A DNA stretch of 64,000 nucleotides from an uncultured Oscillospiraceae bacterium (lineage in GTDB: Bacteria > Bacillota > Clostridia > Oscillospirales > Oscillospiraceae): assembly GCA_949841465.1 (NCBI GenBank), contig CATKZW010000004.1:49315-113314 (forward strand). Reading direction: 5' to 3'. Shown piece after piece: positions 7,889 to 17,522 of the stretch. A model generated the notes under the pieces. It was given only the letters and a program-made list of their open reading frames with translations, searched no databases and was not told the origin of the DNA. Numbering within the stretch: the stretch's first letter is position 1; each line of letters begins with the position of its first letter. The position numbers were made by a program, and so were the translations under genes.

Positions 7889-9000
7889 AGATTTCCGGCG
7901 GGAGGGTATTTGACCTCCAACGGGGTTTTGTGGAGCGGGAGCTGTGTTTCGACGGCCCCCTGCTCACCCCGGACAGCCGGGACGGGCAGGTGTTCGACGC
8001 CTCGGGCTGCTGGGTGATCCCCGGCCTCACCGATGTGCACTTCCACGGCTGCCGGGGGGCGGACCTGTCCGACGGGGACGCTGACGGGCTTCAGGCCATG
8101 GCGGAGTACCAGCTGAGCCGGGGGGTGACCCAGATCTGTCCGGCGGGGATGACCCTGCCGGAGGACCGGCTGATGAAGGTGTGCCAAACCGCCGCCGCCC
8201 ACCGCAGGGAGCGCCGCCCCGGCGCGGACCTGGTGGGGATCAATCTGGAGGGGCCCTTCCTGTCCCGCGCGAAGAAGGGGGCCCAGAACGGCGAGTGGCT
8301 TCACGCCCCGGACGCGGCCATGCTGCGCCGCCTGACGGACGCGGCGGAGGGGCTGGTAAAGCTGGTGTCCGCGGCCCCGGAGGAGCCGGGGGCCATGGAC
8401 TTTATCCGGGAGGCCTCTGAAGAAGTGAACGTGTCGGTGGCCCACACCACCGCCGATTACGGCACGGCGCTGGATGCGTTTCGGGCCGGAGCCCGGCAGG
8501 TCACCCACCTGTTTAACGCCATGCCCGGCTTCACCCACCGCTCCCCCGGCGTGGTGGGGGCGGCGCTGGACTGTCCCTGGGTCCGGGTGGAGCTGATCTG
8601 CGACGGGGTGCACATTCACCCCAGCGTGGTGCGGGCGGTTTTCAAGATGTTCGGCCCGGAGCGGGTGGTGCTCATCTCGGACACCATGCGCGCCGCCGGC
8701 ATGACCGACGGGAAGTACGACCTGGGCGGGCAGGAGGTCACCGTGAAGGGGCCGCTGGCCACCCTGGCGGACGGCACCATCGCCGGGTCGGTCACTGACC
8801 TGACGGCCTGCATGAAAGCCGCCGTTTCCTTCGGCGTCCCCCTGGCGGACGCGGTGCGCTCGGCGGCGGTGACGCCCGCCCAGGCCATCGGTATCTTTGA
8901 CCGGGTGGGAAGCCTGGAGCCGGGCAAGCGGGCAAACGCCGTGGTGCTGGACGCGGACTTGGCCGTGAAGGCCGTGTTCTTCCACGGGAAGAGGGTTTAA
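7885..9000 (+). CDS. nagA: N-acetylglucosamine-6-phosphate deacetylase
   Basis: The 371-aa metallo-amidohydrolase removes acetate from GlcNAc-6-phosphate and supplies NagB. It shows the DVHFHG metal motif near residue 50, NLEGPFLS near 115, HLFNAM near 205 and a late LISDTMRAAGM with the catalytic Asp. The start overlaps nagB. RpiR regulator, operator, nagB and nagA together form a complete GlcNAc-6-P catabolic unit; no transporter lies in the window. Confidence 0.97.
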   Translation: MKISGGRVFDLQRGFVERELCFDGPLLTPDSRDGQVFDASGCWVIPGLTDVHFHGCRGADLSDGDADGLQAMAEYQLSRGVTQICPAGMTLPEDRLMKVCQTAAAHRRERRPGADLVGINLEGPFLSRAKKGAQNGEWLHAPDAAMLRRLTDAAEGLVKLVSAAPEEPGAMDFIREASEEVNVSVAHTTADYGTALDAFRAGARQVTHLFNAMPGFTHRSPGVVGAALDCPWVRVELICDGVHIHPSVVRAVFKMFGPERVVLISDTMRAAGMTDGKYDLGGQEVTVKGPLATLADGTIAGSVTDLTACMKAAVSFGVPLADAVRSAAVTPAQAIGIFDRVGSLEPGKRANAVVLDADLAVKAVFFHGKRV

Positions 9001-9010
9001 GACAAGCAGA

Positions 9011-9043
9011 GCAAGGGAGACGCCGCAGCGCCTCCCTTGCTTT
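9011..9043 (+). terminator. Hairpin terminator after nagA
   Basis: GCAAGGGAG (9011-9019) pairs with CTCCCTTGC (9032-9040), followed by a short T-run. Confidence 0.7.
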
Positions 9044-9087
9044 GCCTGAGCGTGACTGTGGGGTCCCGCGGCGCCTGCCTTGCTTTG

Positions 9088-9618
9088 TCAGATGACCTGC
9101 ATGGCACCCGCCGCGGACGGGCCGGGGGACGGCTGGCCGCTTTCCGGGGCCGCCTCAGGCAGCGTCAGCCCGTGGAGGAAGCTGCCGGAAGAGGACTGGA
9201 TCTGTCCCCCCACCACCCGGTTTTTGTAGATGAGCAGGGCGATCTGCACCGGTTCATCCTGGGCGGGGTAGTTGGTGAGCTGGTAGGTGTACCGCTTCAC
9301 CCGTTTGCCCCTGTACTGGGTCAGGTCAAACCCCTGGTCCGCCTGGAGCTTCAGATAGCCCTGGTAGCTGTCGTCAAATTCCTCGGGAATGAGCAGCTCC
9401 TCGGTGGCGATGGGCTGTTCGGACACCTGCCAGCCCAGGCCGCTGAGGTAGCTGAGCCGGTCGTTGTTGTCCTTCACGTTTTTTACCTCCGCCGAGACGG
9501 TCACCGCCCGGCCCGACAGGGTGAGCGTCAGGGCGATGACCGCCAGGACGCAGCAGCACAGGGCTGCCGCCCCGGCCAGCAGCCGTTTCTTTGGTAGGCG
9601 CGCCGTGACGATAAACAT
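9088..9618 (-). CDS. DUF4830-like membrane-anchored protein
   Basis: The 176-aa protein has a basic N-terminus and one hydrophobic segment (about residues 13-35), then an extracytoplasmic domain with NDNNDRLSYLSGLGW and LIPEEFDDSYQGYLKLQ. This resembles what I recall of DUF4830, found in Clostridia and of unknown function. The C-terminus is Pro/Ser/Ala-rich. The start is set at ATG 9618, just before the hydrophobic segment; the longer open frame runs across the divergent rsuA start. It is convergent with nagA. Confidence 0.65.
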   Translation of the reverse strand: MFIVTARLPKKRLLAGAAALCCCVLAVIALTLTLSGRAVTVSAEVKNVKDNNDRLSYLSGLGWQVSEQPIATEELLIPEEFDDSYQGYLKLQADQGFDLTQYRGKRVKRYTYQLTNYPAQDEPVQIALLIYKNRVVGGQIQSSSGSFLHGLTLPEAAPESGQPSPGPSAAGAMQVI

Positions 9619-9752
9619 GGTAACACGACCTTTCAAAAAATGAGTTCTCCTGTCCGGGGCAGCCCGGAGCGCTCCTTTGGTGACAGGATAGAATATGTCC
9701 CAGATCTCCGCAATATGATAGGAGAGAAGAGGGCAGGGGAAGAGGCGAGAGG

Positions 9753-10505
9753 ATGGAACGGCTGGACAAACGGCTGGCCGCCACGGGGCGGTGGAGCCGG
9801 AAGGAGGCCCGGGAGCTGATCCGGGTGGGCCGCGTGGCCGTGGACGGCGCACCCTGCCGTGCCCCGGAGGCAAAGGTGGGGGAGACGGCCCCCGTGACAG
9901 TGGACGGTGCGCCCGTGGGGGCGGACCGTCCGGTGTACCTGATGCTGAACAAGCCGGCGGGGGTGGTGTCCTCCACCGACGAGCCGGGGGAGCGGACGGT
10001 GCTGGACCTGCTGGGGGAGGAGTACCGAAACCTGGGCCTGTTTCCTGCCGGACGGCTGGACAAGGACACGGAGGGGCTGCTTCTGATCACCAACGACGGC
10101 CCCCTGGCCCACCGGCTGCTGTCTCCCAGGCGGCATGTGGACAAGGTGTACTACGTGGAGGTGGACGGCGTGCTGGACGGGGGCGACGTGGAGGCGGTGC
10201 GCCGGGGCGTGACCCTGGGGGACGGCTATGAATGTCTGCCCGGGGAGCTGGAGCTTCTGCCCGGCGGACGGTCGGCGCACATCACCCTCCGGGAGGGGAA
10301 GTACCACCAGGTGAAGCGGATGCTGGCCTCCCGGGGCAAGCCGGTGACCTACCTGAAACGGGTGCGCTTCGGCCCGCTGGAGCTGGACGAGGGCCTGCCC
10401 AAAGGGGCCTGGAGGCCGCTGAGCGACAGGGAGCTGAAAGGTATTTTCAGTCAACAATACGAAAATTTTGGCAGTTTCAACAAAAAAATTTCAAAAAACT
10501 ATTGA
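9753..10505 (+). CDS. rsuA: 16S rRNA pseudouridine(516) synthase family protein
   Basis: The 250-aa protein has an N-terminal S4 RNA-binding domain (MERLDKRLAATGRWSRKEARELI) and a RsuA/RluB-type catalytic domain. The catalytic Asp is in PAGRLDKDTEGLLLITND (about residues 95-112), and KYHQVKRMLAS follows near 184. Family members isomerise one uridine in rRNA; the exact target cannot be read from sequence. It is divergent from the DUF4830-like gene. The PucR-type regulator's promoter overlaps its last codons. Confidence 0.92.
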   Translation: MERLDKRLAATGRWSRKEARELIRVGRVAVDGAPCRAPEAKVGETAPVTVDGAPVGADRPVYLMLNKPAGVVSSTDEPGERTVLDLLGEEYRNLGLFPAGRLDKDTEGLLLITNDGPLAHRLLSPRRHVDKVYYVEVDGVLDGGDVEAVRRGVTLGDGYECLPGELELLPGGRSAHITLREGKYHQVKRMLASRGKPVTYLKRVRFGPLELDEGLPKGAWRPLSDRELKGIFSQQYENFGSFNKKISKNY

Positions 10506-10530
10506 AATCCCCTAAGGAAATCGGTATAAT
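10502..10530 (+). promoter_or_regulatory. Promoter of the PucR/CdaR-type regulator gene
   Basis: TTGAAA (10502-10507), a 17-bp spacer and TATAAT (10525-10530), overlapping the end of rsuA. Confidence 0.82.
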
Positions 10531-10606
10531 AGGAAAGCAACTGTATGAAAAATCAACAAAGTGGCGGAACGCTTGCTTCCCAGCCGCATAGAAAGGAGAA
10601 AACGCA

Positions 10607-11698
10607 ATGTCCAGCAGGATTTTTCAAAGCGTCGTTCTTCAGATGAAGGACTGTTCCGACCGAGCCATCGGGGTCATTGACGAGCAGGGAACCGTAGTGG
10701 CCTGCAATGAGCTGGCTTGCATTGGCGAGAAGTGGGGGAACGCGGCGGCGCTGCTTTCTGCGGAGCAGGAGGCTCAGGTGGTCAGCGGCGGTTTCACCTT
10801 CAAGGCTCTGCCCGGCTGGAGCGGCCAATACGACTACGCCGCCTTTGTCAGGGGGGAGGACGAGCGGGCCGCCCTCATCTGCTCCATGGCGGTCATTGCC
10901 CTCAACGGGGCCAAAACCTACTATGAGGAGAAGAACGACAAGGCCGCCTTTGTGAAAAATATCCTGTGCGACAACATCCTGCTGGGCGACATCTACGTCC
11001 GGGCCAAGGAGCTGCACTTTGTGTCGGAAGCGCCCCGGGCGGTGATTCTGGTGCGCCAGCTGGGTGCGCCGGACGTGTCCGCCGTGGATGTGATTACGGG
11101 GCTGTACCCCGATAAGCAGACTGACTTTGTGCTGTCCGTCAGCGAGACGGACGTGGCCCTGGTGAAGCAGGTGAGTGACAACGCCGACGCCCGGGAGCTG
11201 TACAAGATTGCCCAAAACGTCCAGGAGGCCCTCACCCGGGATCTGGGGATCAAGACTGTGGTGGGCATCGGCACCATCGTGGGCCACATCCGGGACCTGG
11301 CCCGCACCTACAAGGAGGCCCAGGTGGCCATCGACGTGGGCCGGGTGTTCGAGACGGAGCGGTCCATCATCAACTACGAGAACCTGGGCATCGGGCGGCT
11401 CATCTACCAGCTGCCCACCACCCTGTGCGAGATGTTCCTGCGGGAGGTATTTAAGAAGAACCCCATCGATGCGCTGGACCAGGAGACCCTGTTCACCATC
11501 AACAAGTTCTTTGAGAACAACCTGAACGTGTCCGAGACCGCCCGGAAGCTGTTCGTCCACCGCAACACCCTGGTGTACCGGCTGGAGAAAATCAAAAAAC
11601 TCACCGGCCTGGACCTGCGGGAGTTCGACGATGCCATCACCTTCAAGGTGGCCCTGATGGTGAAGAAATATCTGGTCTCCCGGGGCATCGAATCCTGA
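10607..11698 (+). CDS. PucR/CdaR-type transcriptional regulator
   Basis: The 363-aa protein has an N-terminal sensory region, a middle domain like the GGDEF-like module of CdaR (about 165-275), and a C-terminal PucR helix-turn-helix. That last part is NKFFENNLNVSETARKLFVHRNTLVYRLEKIKKLTGLDLR at about 300-340 (written here as continuous family signature segments NVSETARKLFVHRNT and LVYRLEKIKKLTGLDLR). Regulators of this type respond to small carboxylates, purine derivatives or sugar acids. No catabolic operon is adjacent, so the target is unknown. AGAAAGGAGAA precedes ATG 10607. Confidence 0.88.
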   Translation: MSSRIFQSVVLQMKDCSDRAIGVIDEQGTVVACNELACIGEKWGNAAALLSAEQEAQVVSGGFTFKALPGWSGQYDYAAFVRGEDERAALICSMAVIALNGAKTYYEEKNDKAAFVKNILCDNILLGDIYVRAKELHFVSEAPRAVILVRQLGAPDVSAVDVITGLYPDKQTDFVLSVSETDVALVKQVSDNADARELYKIAQNVQEALTRDLGIKTVVGIGTIVGHIRDLARTYKEAQVAIDVGRVFETERSIINYENLGIGRLIYQLPTTLCEMFLREVFKKNPIDALDQETLFTINKFFENNLNVSETARKLFVHRNTLVYRLEKIKKLTGLDLREFDDAITFKVALMVKKYLVSRGIES

Positions 11699-11704
11699 TC
11701 TGTG

Positions 11705-11729
11705 AAAGCCGCCTGGTGGGGCGGCTTTC
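11705..11729 (+). terminator. Terminator after the PucR-type gene
   Basis: AAAGCCGCC and GGCGGCTTT arms around a 6-nt loop, followed by CTTGATG. Confidence 0.75.
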
Positions 11730-11805
11730 TTGATGATTGTAACTTTTATTTCCAAAAAGTTTACATAATCAGGGCAGGGGATTGCTGGGAATGGCCCTGA
11801 ACTGG

Positions 11806-11834
11806 TTGACAGGGCACGGTTCAGCGTCTATAAT
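11806..11834 (+). promoter_or_regulatory. Promoter of the ftsEX cluster
   Basis: TTGACA (11806-11811), a 17-bp spacer and TATAAT (11829-11834). The leader before ftsE is about 115 nt. Confidence 0.87.
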
Positions 11835-11956
11835 AGGAATTAATTCCGTCTTTTGAAAAGATTACAAAACGGTAACAATGTGGTAACAGCGGAGAGCTGT
11901 GTCCGGCACGGCTGCTGAAATGAGCCTTTTGAATAGAACAATGGAGATGCGGGCCC

Positions 11957-12637
11957 ATGATTCGATTGATCGACGTACATAAAGAATACGACAACGGCAC
12001 CAAGGCCCTGAAGGGGATCAACCTGCGCATTGAGGACGGGGAGTTTGTGTTCCTGGTGGGGCCCTCCGGCTCGGGCAAGTCCACCATCATCAAGCTGCTG
12101 ACGGCGGAGATCACCGCCAGCAAGGGCAGGGTCATCGTCAACGGCTACAACCTGGGAAATATCCGCCGCTGGCAGATTCCCCACATGCGCCGCACACTGG
12201 GCATTATCTTCCAGGACTTCCGGCTCATTGAGAAAAAGACGGTGCAGGGCAACCTGGAGTTTGCCATGCGCACGGTGGGGGCCAGCGGCCGGGAGATGCG
12301 CAAGCGCATCCCCTACGTGCTGGACCTGGTGGGGCTGGAGGACAAGGCGGACGTGTACCCCAACGAGATGAGCGGCGGCGAGCAGCAGCGGGTGGCCATC
12401 GCGCGGGCGCTGGTGAACAACCCCAAGATGATCATCGCCGACGAGCCCACCGGCAACCTGGACCCCCGGCGGTCCCTGGAGATTATGACGCTGCTGGAGC
12501 GCATCAACGCCATGGGCACCACCATGCTGGTGGTCACCCATGAGCGGGACCTGGTCAACCGTTTCTCCAAGCGGGTGGTGGCCATCAAGGACGGAGAAAT
12601 GATACGGGACGGTCAGGGAGGCTACTACAGAGCATGA
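11957..12637 (+). CDS. ftsE: Cell division ATP-binding protein FtsE
   Basis: The 226-aa ABC ATPase has Walker A GPSGSGKST (about residues 35-43), signature MSGGEQQRVAIARAL (about 138-152) and Walker B MIIADEPTGNLD. A VRLIDV-like start and TKALKGINL are typical of FtsE. With FtsX it forms a membrane complex that activates peptidoglycan hydrolases. The stop codon overlaps the ftsX start by 4 bp. Confidence 0.97.
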   Translation: MIRLIDVHKEYDNGTKALKGINLRIEDGEFVFLVGPSGSGKSTIIKLLTAEITASKGRVIVNGYNLGNIRRWQIPHMRRTLGIIFQDFRLIEKKTVQGNLEFAMRTVGASGREMRKRIPYVLDLVGLEDKADVYPNEMSGGEQQRVAIARALVNNPKMIIADEPTGNLDPRRSLEIMTLLERINAMGTTMLVVTHERDLVNRFSKRVVAIKDGEMIRDGQGGYYRA

Positions 12638-13521
12638 GACGATTAAACTTGGGTTATTTCATCAAAGAGGGGTTCTCCAGCATATTCTCCCATGGGCTGA
12701 TGTCCTTTGCGGCGGTGTGCATGATCGTGGCGTGCCTCATCATCATGGGGTCCTTCTCCCTGCTGGCCATCAACGTGGACGATATGCTCAAGCAGCTGGA
12801 GGAGGAGAACGAGTTTCTGGCCTTCATTGACGAGGATTACACCGAGAATCAGATTCGGGAGCTGATGGCTCAGGTACGGCAGCTGGACAACGTGGGCCAG
12901 GTGGAGTACATCACCCGGGAGCAGGCCAAGGCCGATTACCTGAAGGGCCACGAATCCGAGGGGCTGTATGTCAACCTGCCCGACGAGGTGCTGCGGGACC
13001 GGCTGTCCATCCACGTGATTGATTTGGAGCGGTTCAGCGAGACGGTGGAGGCGGTGAAGGCCCTGCCCGGCGTGGCCAACCACCGGGCGGCCAGCGAGGT
13101 GGCGGAGGGCTTTGTGGCGGTGCGCAACGCCGTCACCGCCCTGGCCATGGTGCTGGTGGCTATTCTGGCGGTGGTGTCCCTGTTCATCATCGCCAACACC
13201 ATCCGGCTGGCCACCTTCGCCCGCCGGGAGGAGATCGCCATCATGAAGATGTGCGGCGCCACCGACGGCTTCGTCCGCTGGCCCTTCATTGTGGAAGGGC
13301 TGATTTTGGGCCTCATGGGGGCGCTGGTGGCCTTCTTCCTCCAGTGGGGCGTGTACGTCGCCGTGGGCAGCGCACTGGTGGAAAACGGGGCCAACGCCCT
13401 GTTCTCCCTGATGGACTTCGGCCTGATTTGGAAGCGGGTGCTGGGCATCTTCATGCTGTCCGGCGCGGCCATCGGCGCGGTGGGCTCCGGGTTCGCCATC
13501 CGCAAGTTTTTACAGGTGTGA
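12634..13521 (+). CDS. ftsX: Cell division protein FtsX
   Basis: The 295-aa permease-like protein has one N-terminal membrane segment (about 22-45), an extracytoplasmic FtsX_ECD domain (about 50-155) and three C-terminal membrane segments with RREEIAIMKMCGATDGFVRWPF between them, the FtsX/MacB signature. It transmits FtsE ATP hydrolysis to an external hydrolase. The next gene encodes a coiled-coil M23 protein of the PcsB/CwlO kind, its likely partner. Confidence 0.96.
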   Translation: MRRLNLGYFIKEGFSSIFSHGLMSFAAVCMIVACLIIMGSFSLLAINVDDMLKQLEEENEFLAFIDEDYTENQIRELMAQVRQLDNVGQVEYITREQAKADYLKGHESEGLYVNLPDEVLRDRLSIHVIDLERFSETVEAVKALPGVANHRAASEVAEGFVAVRNAVTALAMVLVAILAVVSLFIIANTIRLATFARREEIAIMKMCGATDGFVRWPFIVEGLILGLMGALVAFFLQWGVYVAVGSALVENGANALFSLMDFGLIWKRVLGIFMLSGAAIGAVGSGFAIRKFLQV

Positions 13522-13547
13522 CCACCGCGTGGATAAGGAGGATCGCC

Positions 13548-14837
13548 ATGAATAAAAAAGTCCAGCGGATCGTCGTTATCGTTGTGGCGGCGGCGCTGCT
13601 GCTGTCGGTGATGATCCCTGTGCTGAGCGTGTTTGCCGGGGCCAGCGTCACCGAGCGCGACATTCAGAACATCAAAAACGAGCTCAGCGACATCCAGGCC
13701 CAGAAAAAGGAGGCGGAGGAGCGGCTGAACGCCATCCGCAACGACCTGTCCAAGGCCGAGGAGCAGGTGGAGCTGATCCAGAACCAGGTGCTTTTGTGCG
13801 AACAGGAGATCAACACCAGCCAGGCTATCCTGGACGAGTACGATGTGGAGATCGCCAACAAGGAGGCTGAGATCGCCGGCCTGGAGCAGCAGGAGGCGGA
13901 GCAGTACCAGGAGTTCTACCGGCAGGTGCGCTGGATGGAGGAGACGGGGGGCGTGTCCTACCTGTCCATCCTGTTTGAGGCCAACAGCTTTGCTGATATG
14001 CTGGACTATACCATGCTCATCACCGATATCATGGACTACTCCAACCGCATTATCGAGCGCCTGGAGGCCACCCAGAGGGAGCTGGACATGGCCCGGGAGG
14101 CCCTCCAGGCGGACCGGGACGCCCAGGCGGTGGTCCAGCAGGACCTGGAGGACCGTAAGGCAGAGCTGGAGCAGAAGCGGGCCGACGCACAGACCCTGCT
14201 GAACCAGATCGCCGCCTCCGAGAGCGAGTACGCCGAGAAGGCCAAGGAACTGGCCGACAGCGAGGCGCAGGTCGACAAGCAGCTGAAGGACGCCGAGAAA
14301 AAGTACGCCGCCCAGCTGGCGGAGCTGGAGCGTCAGCGTCAGCTGGCCGCCGCCCAGAACGGGGGCAGCTCCACCATCAACATGACCACCGGCACCTGGT
14401 ACTGGCCCCTGCCGGGGCGGTATAAGATATCCTCCCTGTTCGGCGGGCGCATCGACCCCATCAACGGCAAGCGGGACAATCACACCGGCACCGACATACC
14501 CGCTCCCAGGGGCACCCCCATCTACGCCGCGGAGAGCGGCATCGTCACCACGGTGAACAGCAACCCCTACGCCTCTACCTACGGCAACTACTGCATCATC
14601 AGCCATGGCAACGGCTACGCCACCCTGTACGCCCACCAGTGCCAGGCTCCCGCCGTCAGCGAGGGCCAGACGGTGCAGAAGGGCCAGGTCATCGGCTACG
14701 TGGGCAGCACGGGCCGGTCCACCGGCAACCACCTCCACTTCGAGCTGCGCATCAACGGGGTGCGCAACGATGTGCTCAAGCTCTATCCCGGCATGACCTT
14801 CACATCTCCCGGAGGCGGGAAGATTAACGGGGGCTGA
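13548..14837 (+). CDS. Coiled-coil M23 peptidoglycan hydrolase (EnvC/PcsB-like)
   Basis: The 429-aa protein has a signal/anchor (about 10-30), a long Glu/Gln/Lys-rich coiled coil (about 35-265) and a C-terminal M23 (LytM) domain from about 285. The zinc-site motifs HTGTD and HLHFEL are present with a Y-A-H segment between, so the enzyme looks catalytically intact, unlike EnvC. ATG 13548 has AAGGAGG upstream. Following ftsEX by 26 bp, it is the probable FtsEX-controlled endopeptidase. Confidence 0.92.
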   Translation: MNKKVQRIVVIVVAAALLLSVMIPVLSVFAGASVTERDIQNIKNELSDIQAQKKEAEERLNAIRNDLSKAEEQVELIQNQVLLCEQEINTSQAILDEYDVEIANKEAEIAGLEQQEAEQYQEFYRQVRWMEETGGVSYLSILFEANSFADMLDYTMLITDIMDYSNRIIERLEATQRELDMAREALQADRDAQAVVQQDLEDRKAELEQKRADAQTLLNQIAASESEYAEKAKELADSEAQVDKQLKDAEKKYAAQLAELERQRQLAAAQNGGSSTINMTTGTWYWPLPGRYKISSLFGGRIDPINGKRDNHTGTDIPAPRGTPIYAAESGIVTTVNSNPYASTYGNYCIISHGNGYATLYAHQCQAPAVSEGQTVQKGQVIGYVGSTGRSTGNHLHFELRINGVRNDVLKLYPGMTFTSPGGGKINGG

Positions 14838-14861
14838 GCGCCGGGACCCTCATATCAGACC

Positions 14862-14890
14862 CAGGGGCGCGGGGAAAACCCGCGCCCCTG
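14862..14890 (+). terminator. GC-rich hairpin between the M23 and S41 genes
   Basis: CAGGGGCGCGG and CCGCGCCCCTG arms with a GAAAA-type loop, but only CTCCATTTTC follows. It may be an attenuating or RNA-processing hairpin rather than a full terminator. Confidence 0.5.
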
Positions 14891-14917
14891 CTCCATTTTC
14901 AACAAGGAGGTTTGTAC

Positions 14918-16096
14918 ATGGAAGAACAGACGGTGCACACAGGGAAAAAGCGGCCAAAGCTGGCCGGGTGGCTCAAGGTTTTGATTGCGGTGGCGCTCAC
15001 CCTGGCTGTCTCCACCGGAGTGTGGTGCGCCCTGCTGGGCCCCAGCGGCCTGACCATGGTGCAGACCTACCTGCTGGCCCGGTTCGCCTTTGTGGAGGCC
15101 GACGCGGACCTGGACGGGGCCACGGACAAAGCCCTGTCCGCCTTTGTGGACGGCCTGGGGGACCGGTGGTCCTACTACCTCTCCGCCGAGAACTATCAGG
15201 CCACCACCCAGCGCCGGGCCAACAGCTACGTGGGCGTGGGAATTACCGTGGACAGCGCCGCCCGGGAGGAGGGCCTGCTGGTCCAGTCCGTCACCCCGAA
15301 GGGTCCGGCGGACAAGGCGGGAGTGCTGCCGGGGGACGTCATCACCGCCGTGGACGGGCAGTCCATTGCCGGGGACGCCCGGAAGGAGGGCACGGAGCTG
15401 GTCGCCGGGGAGGCGGGCACCCAGGTGGTGCTCACCCTGCTGGGGGAAGACGGGAGCCTGCGGGACGTGACTTGCACCCGTGCCACCCTCCACACCCCCT
15501 CCGCCAGCGGGAGGCTGCTGGAGGGCGGCGTCGGCTACGTCCGGCTCAGCAACTTCTACTCCGGTTCGGCGGACAGCTTCCGGCAGGAGGTGGACGCCCT
15601 CCTGGAGGAGGGGGCGAAGAGCCTTATTGTGGACGTGCGGGGCGATCCCGGCGGCTACGTGACGGAGCTGGAGAAGATTCTGGACTATCTGCTGCCGGAG
15701 GGGCCGGTGTTCACCCAAAAGCCCCGGTGGTGGGGGCAGCTGGTGTACCAGTCCGACGCGGACTGCGTGGACCTGCCCATGGCGGTGCTGGTGAACCGGC
15801 ACAGCTACTCGGCGGCAGAGCTGCTGGCCGCCCAGCTGCGGGAGAGCGTGGGCGCGCCCATCGTGGGTGAGCAGACCACCGGCAAGGGGTACTCCCAGGT
15901 GACGTTTCCCCTCTTCAACGGCGGCGGGGCGGGGCTGTCCACCGCCACCTACTGCACCGGCAGCGGCTATTCTCTGATCGGTGAGGGCATCATCCCCGAC
16001 GTGGAGCTGTCCCTGGAGGAGGGCGCGGTCATGGGCGGGGAGGACGACGTCCAGCTCCAGGCCGCCATCCGTCTGCTGCGCTCGGATGAGGGGTGA
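14918..16096 (+). CDS. S41-family C-terminal processing protease with PDZ domain
   Basis: The 392-aa protein has one N-terminal membrane anchor (about 18-40), a PDZ domain (about 105-190) with YVGVGI and GPADKAGVLPGD, and an S41 catalytic domain. The Ser is in NRHSYSAAELLA and the Lys in TTGKGYSQ. ATG 14918 has AAGGAGG 7 nt upstream. Ctp proteases next to ftsEX-hydrolase genes commonly process or degrade wall hydrolases, so regulation of the preceding M23 enzyme is inferred. Confidence 0.93.
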   Translation: MEEQTVHTGKKRPKLAGWLKVLIAVALTLAVSTGVWCALLGPSGLTMVQTYLLARFAFVEADADLDGATDKALSAFVDGLGDRWSYYLSAENYQATTQRRANSYVGVGITVDSAAREEGLLVQSVTPKGPADKAGVLPGDVITAVDGQSIAGDARKEGTELVAGEAGTQVVLTLLGEDGSLRDVTCTRATLHTPSASGRLLEGGVGYVRLSNFYSGSADSFRQEVDALLEEGAKSLIVDVRGDPGGYVTELEKILDYLLPEGPVFTQKPRWWGQLVYQSDADCVDLPMAVLVNRHSYSAAELLAAQLRESVGAPIVGEQTTGKGYSQVTFPLFNGGGAGLSTATYCTGSGYSLIGEGIIPDVELSLEEGAVMGGEDDVQLQAAIRLLRSDEG

Positions 16097-16233
16097 GAGA
16101 CAAAAACTCCTGTCCATGGGCGGGGCCGCCCTGGTGTGCCGCCGGCTCAACGCGGCAGCCATGGGATAGTCCCCTTTTGCCTCTGCCGGAATAGAATGGG
16201 GTATCCAGCAGGCGCAACAGGAGGATGAATACC

Positions 16234-17508
16234 TTGGAACTATATATTGTAAAAAGCGGCGACACCGTCTACCAAATTGCTCACCGATATTCCACCCCAG
16301 TAAATGACATCATCTTTGCCAATCAGCTGCAAAACCCCAATGTACTGTCGGTGGGCCAGGCGCTCATTATTCCGACCGATGAGACCCGCCTCACAGTGGG
16401 CCGCGGCGATACCCTGTATTCCATTGCGCGCAGGCATGGCATAACCCTTCAGCGGCTCATCGCGGCGAACCCTCAGATTGCCAATCCCAACCGCGTTTAC
16501 CCCGGACAGACGATCCTCATTCCAGCCGACGGCCGGCATGGGCGGGAGATCGTTGTCAACGGCTACGTGACCGACGCCGAGGACGGCACGCTGAATGCTG
16601 CGCTGCCTTACCTCACGTTCCTCTCGCCCTTTTCTTACCGTTCCGACCTATCCGGGAACCTGACGCCCACCTTCCACCTGAACACAGCCCTCTCCGGCGG
16701 CCACCGCACGGCGAATCTCCTCACGCTCACAAACCTGCTGGAAACAGGACGCTTTTCCAGTCAGATCGCCCACGCCGTTCTCACCGACCAGGCCGTGCAG
16801 GACGCATTTCTGCAAAACGTGGAGACCTTGCTGGGGCAGGGCGGCTGGTACGGCGTGAATGTGGACTTCGAGTACGTCTACCAATTCGACCGGGAGAGCT
16901 ACAACCAATTTCTGCGCCGTCTGACCCAGCGGATGCACCAGCTGGGCCATATTGTGGTGACCGCGCTGGCCCCCAAGCTCTCGGACAGCCAGCAGGGGCT
17001 TCTGTACTCAGCCCACGACTACCCCTCCCACGGCCAGACCGTGGACTACGTCGTCCTCATGACCTATGAATGGGGCTATACATACGGCCCGGCCATGGCG
17101 GTGGCCCCCCTCAACATGGTGCGCCGGGTGCTGGACTACGCCGTGCAGGTCATGCCGCCGGAAAAGATTCTCATGGGCGTGCCCAACTACGGCTACGACT
17201 GGACCCTGCCCTTCACCCAGGGCACGGCGGCGCGCTCCCTCACCAACATTGACGCCGCCGCCCTGGCCGGACAGGTGGGGGCGAGCATCCAGTACGACCA
17301 GGCCGCCCAGTCCCCCTTCTTCCGCTATTACGACAGGGACGGCAGACAGCACGAGGTCTGGTTTGAAGACGCCCGCAGCCTCCGGGCCAAATACGCCCTG
17401 GTGAACGAATACGGCCTTGCCGGCGTCAGCTTCTGGAACCTCAACAAGCTTTTCCGCACAAACTTTCTCGTCCTGGAATCCATGTTCCGGGTGGAAAAGG
17501 TGCTGTGA
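16234..17508 (+). CDS. LysM-repeat glycoside hydrolase family 18 protein (spore cortex/germination type)
   Basis: About 424 aa: two LysM domains (about 2-46 and 53-96, each starting YIVKSGDTVYQIA- or TVGRGDTLYSIA-like) followed by a GH18 domain. GVNVDFEYV carries the catalytic D-x-E triad end. There is no signal peptide, as in the spore proteins YaaH/SleL that act on N-acetylglucosamine linkages of cortex. TTG 16234 has AGGAGG at 9 nt; ATG 16225 directly abuts that site and is less likely. The sporulation context elsewhere in the window fits. Confidence 0.9.
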   Translation: MELYIVKSGDTVYQIAHRYSTPVNDIIFANQLQNPNVLSVGQALIIPTDETRLTVGRGDTLYSIARRHGITLQRLIAANPQIANPNRVYPGQTILIPADGRHGREIVVNGYVTDAEDGTLNAALPYLTFLSPFSYRSDLSGNLTPTFHLNTALSGGHRTANLLTLTNLLETGRFSSQIAHAVLTDQAVQDAFLQNVETLLGQGGWYGVNVDFEYVYQFDRESYNQFLRRLTQRMHQLGHIVVTALAPKLSDSQQGLLYSAHDYPSHGQTVDYVVLMTYEWGYTYGPAMAVAPLNMVRRVLDYAVQVMPPEKILMGVPNYGYDWTLPFTQGTAARSLTNIDAAALAGQVGASIQYDQAAQSPFFRYYDRDGRQHEVWFEDARSLRAKYALVNEYGLAGVSFWNLNKLFRTNFLVLESMFRVEKVL

Positions 17509-17522
17509 CCGCCGATCCAGCC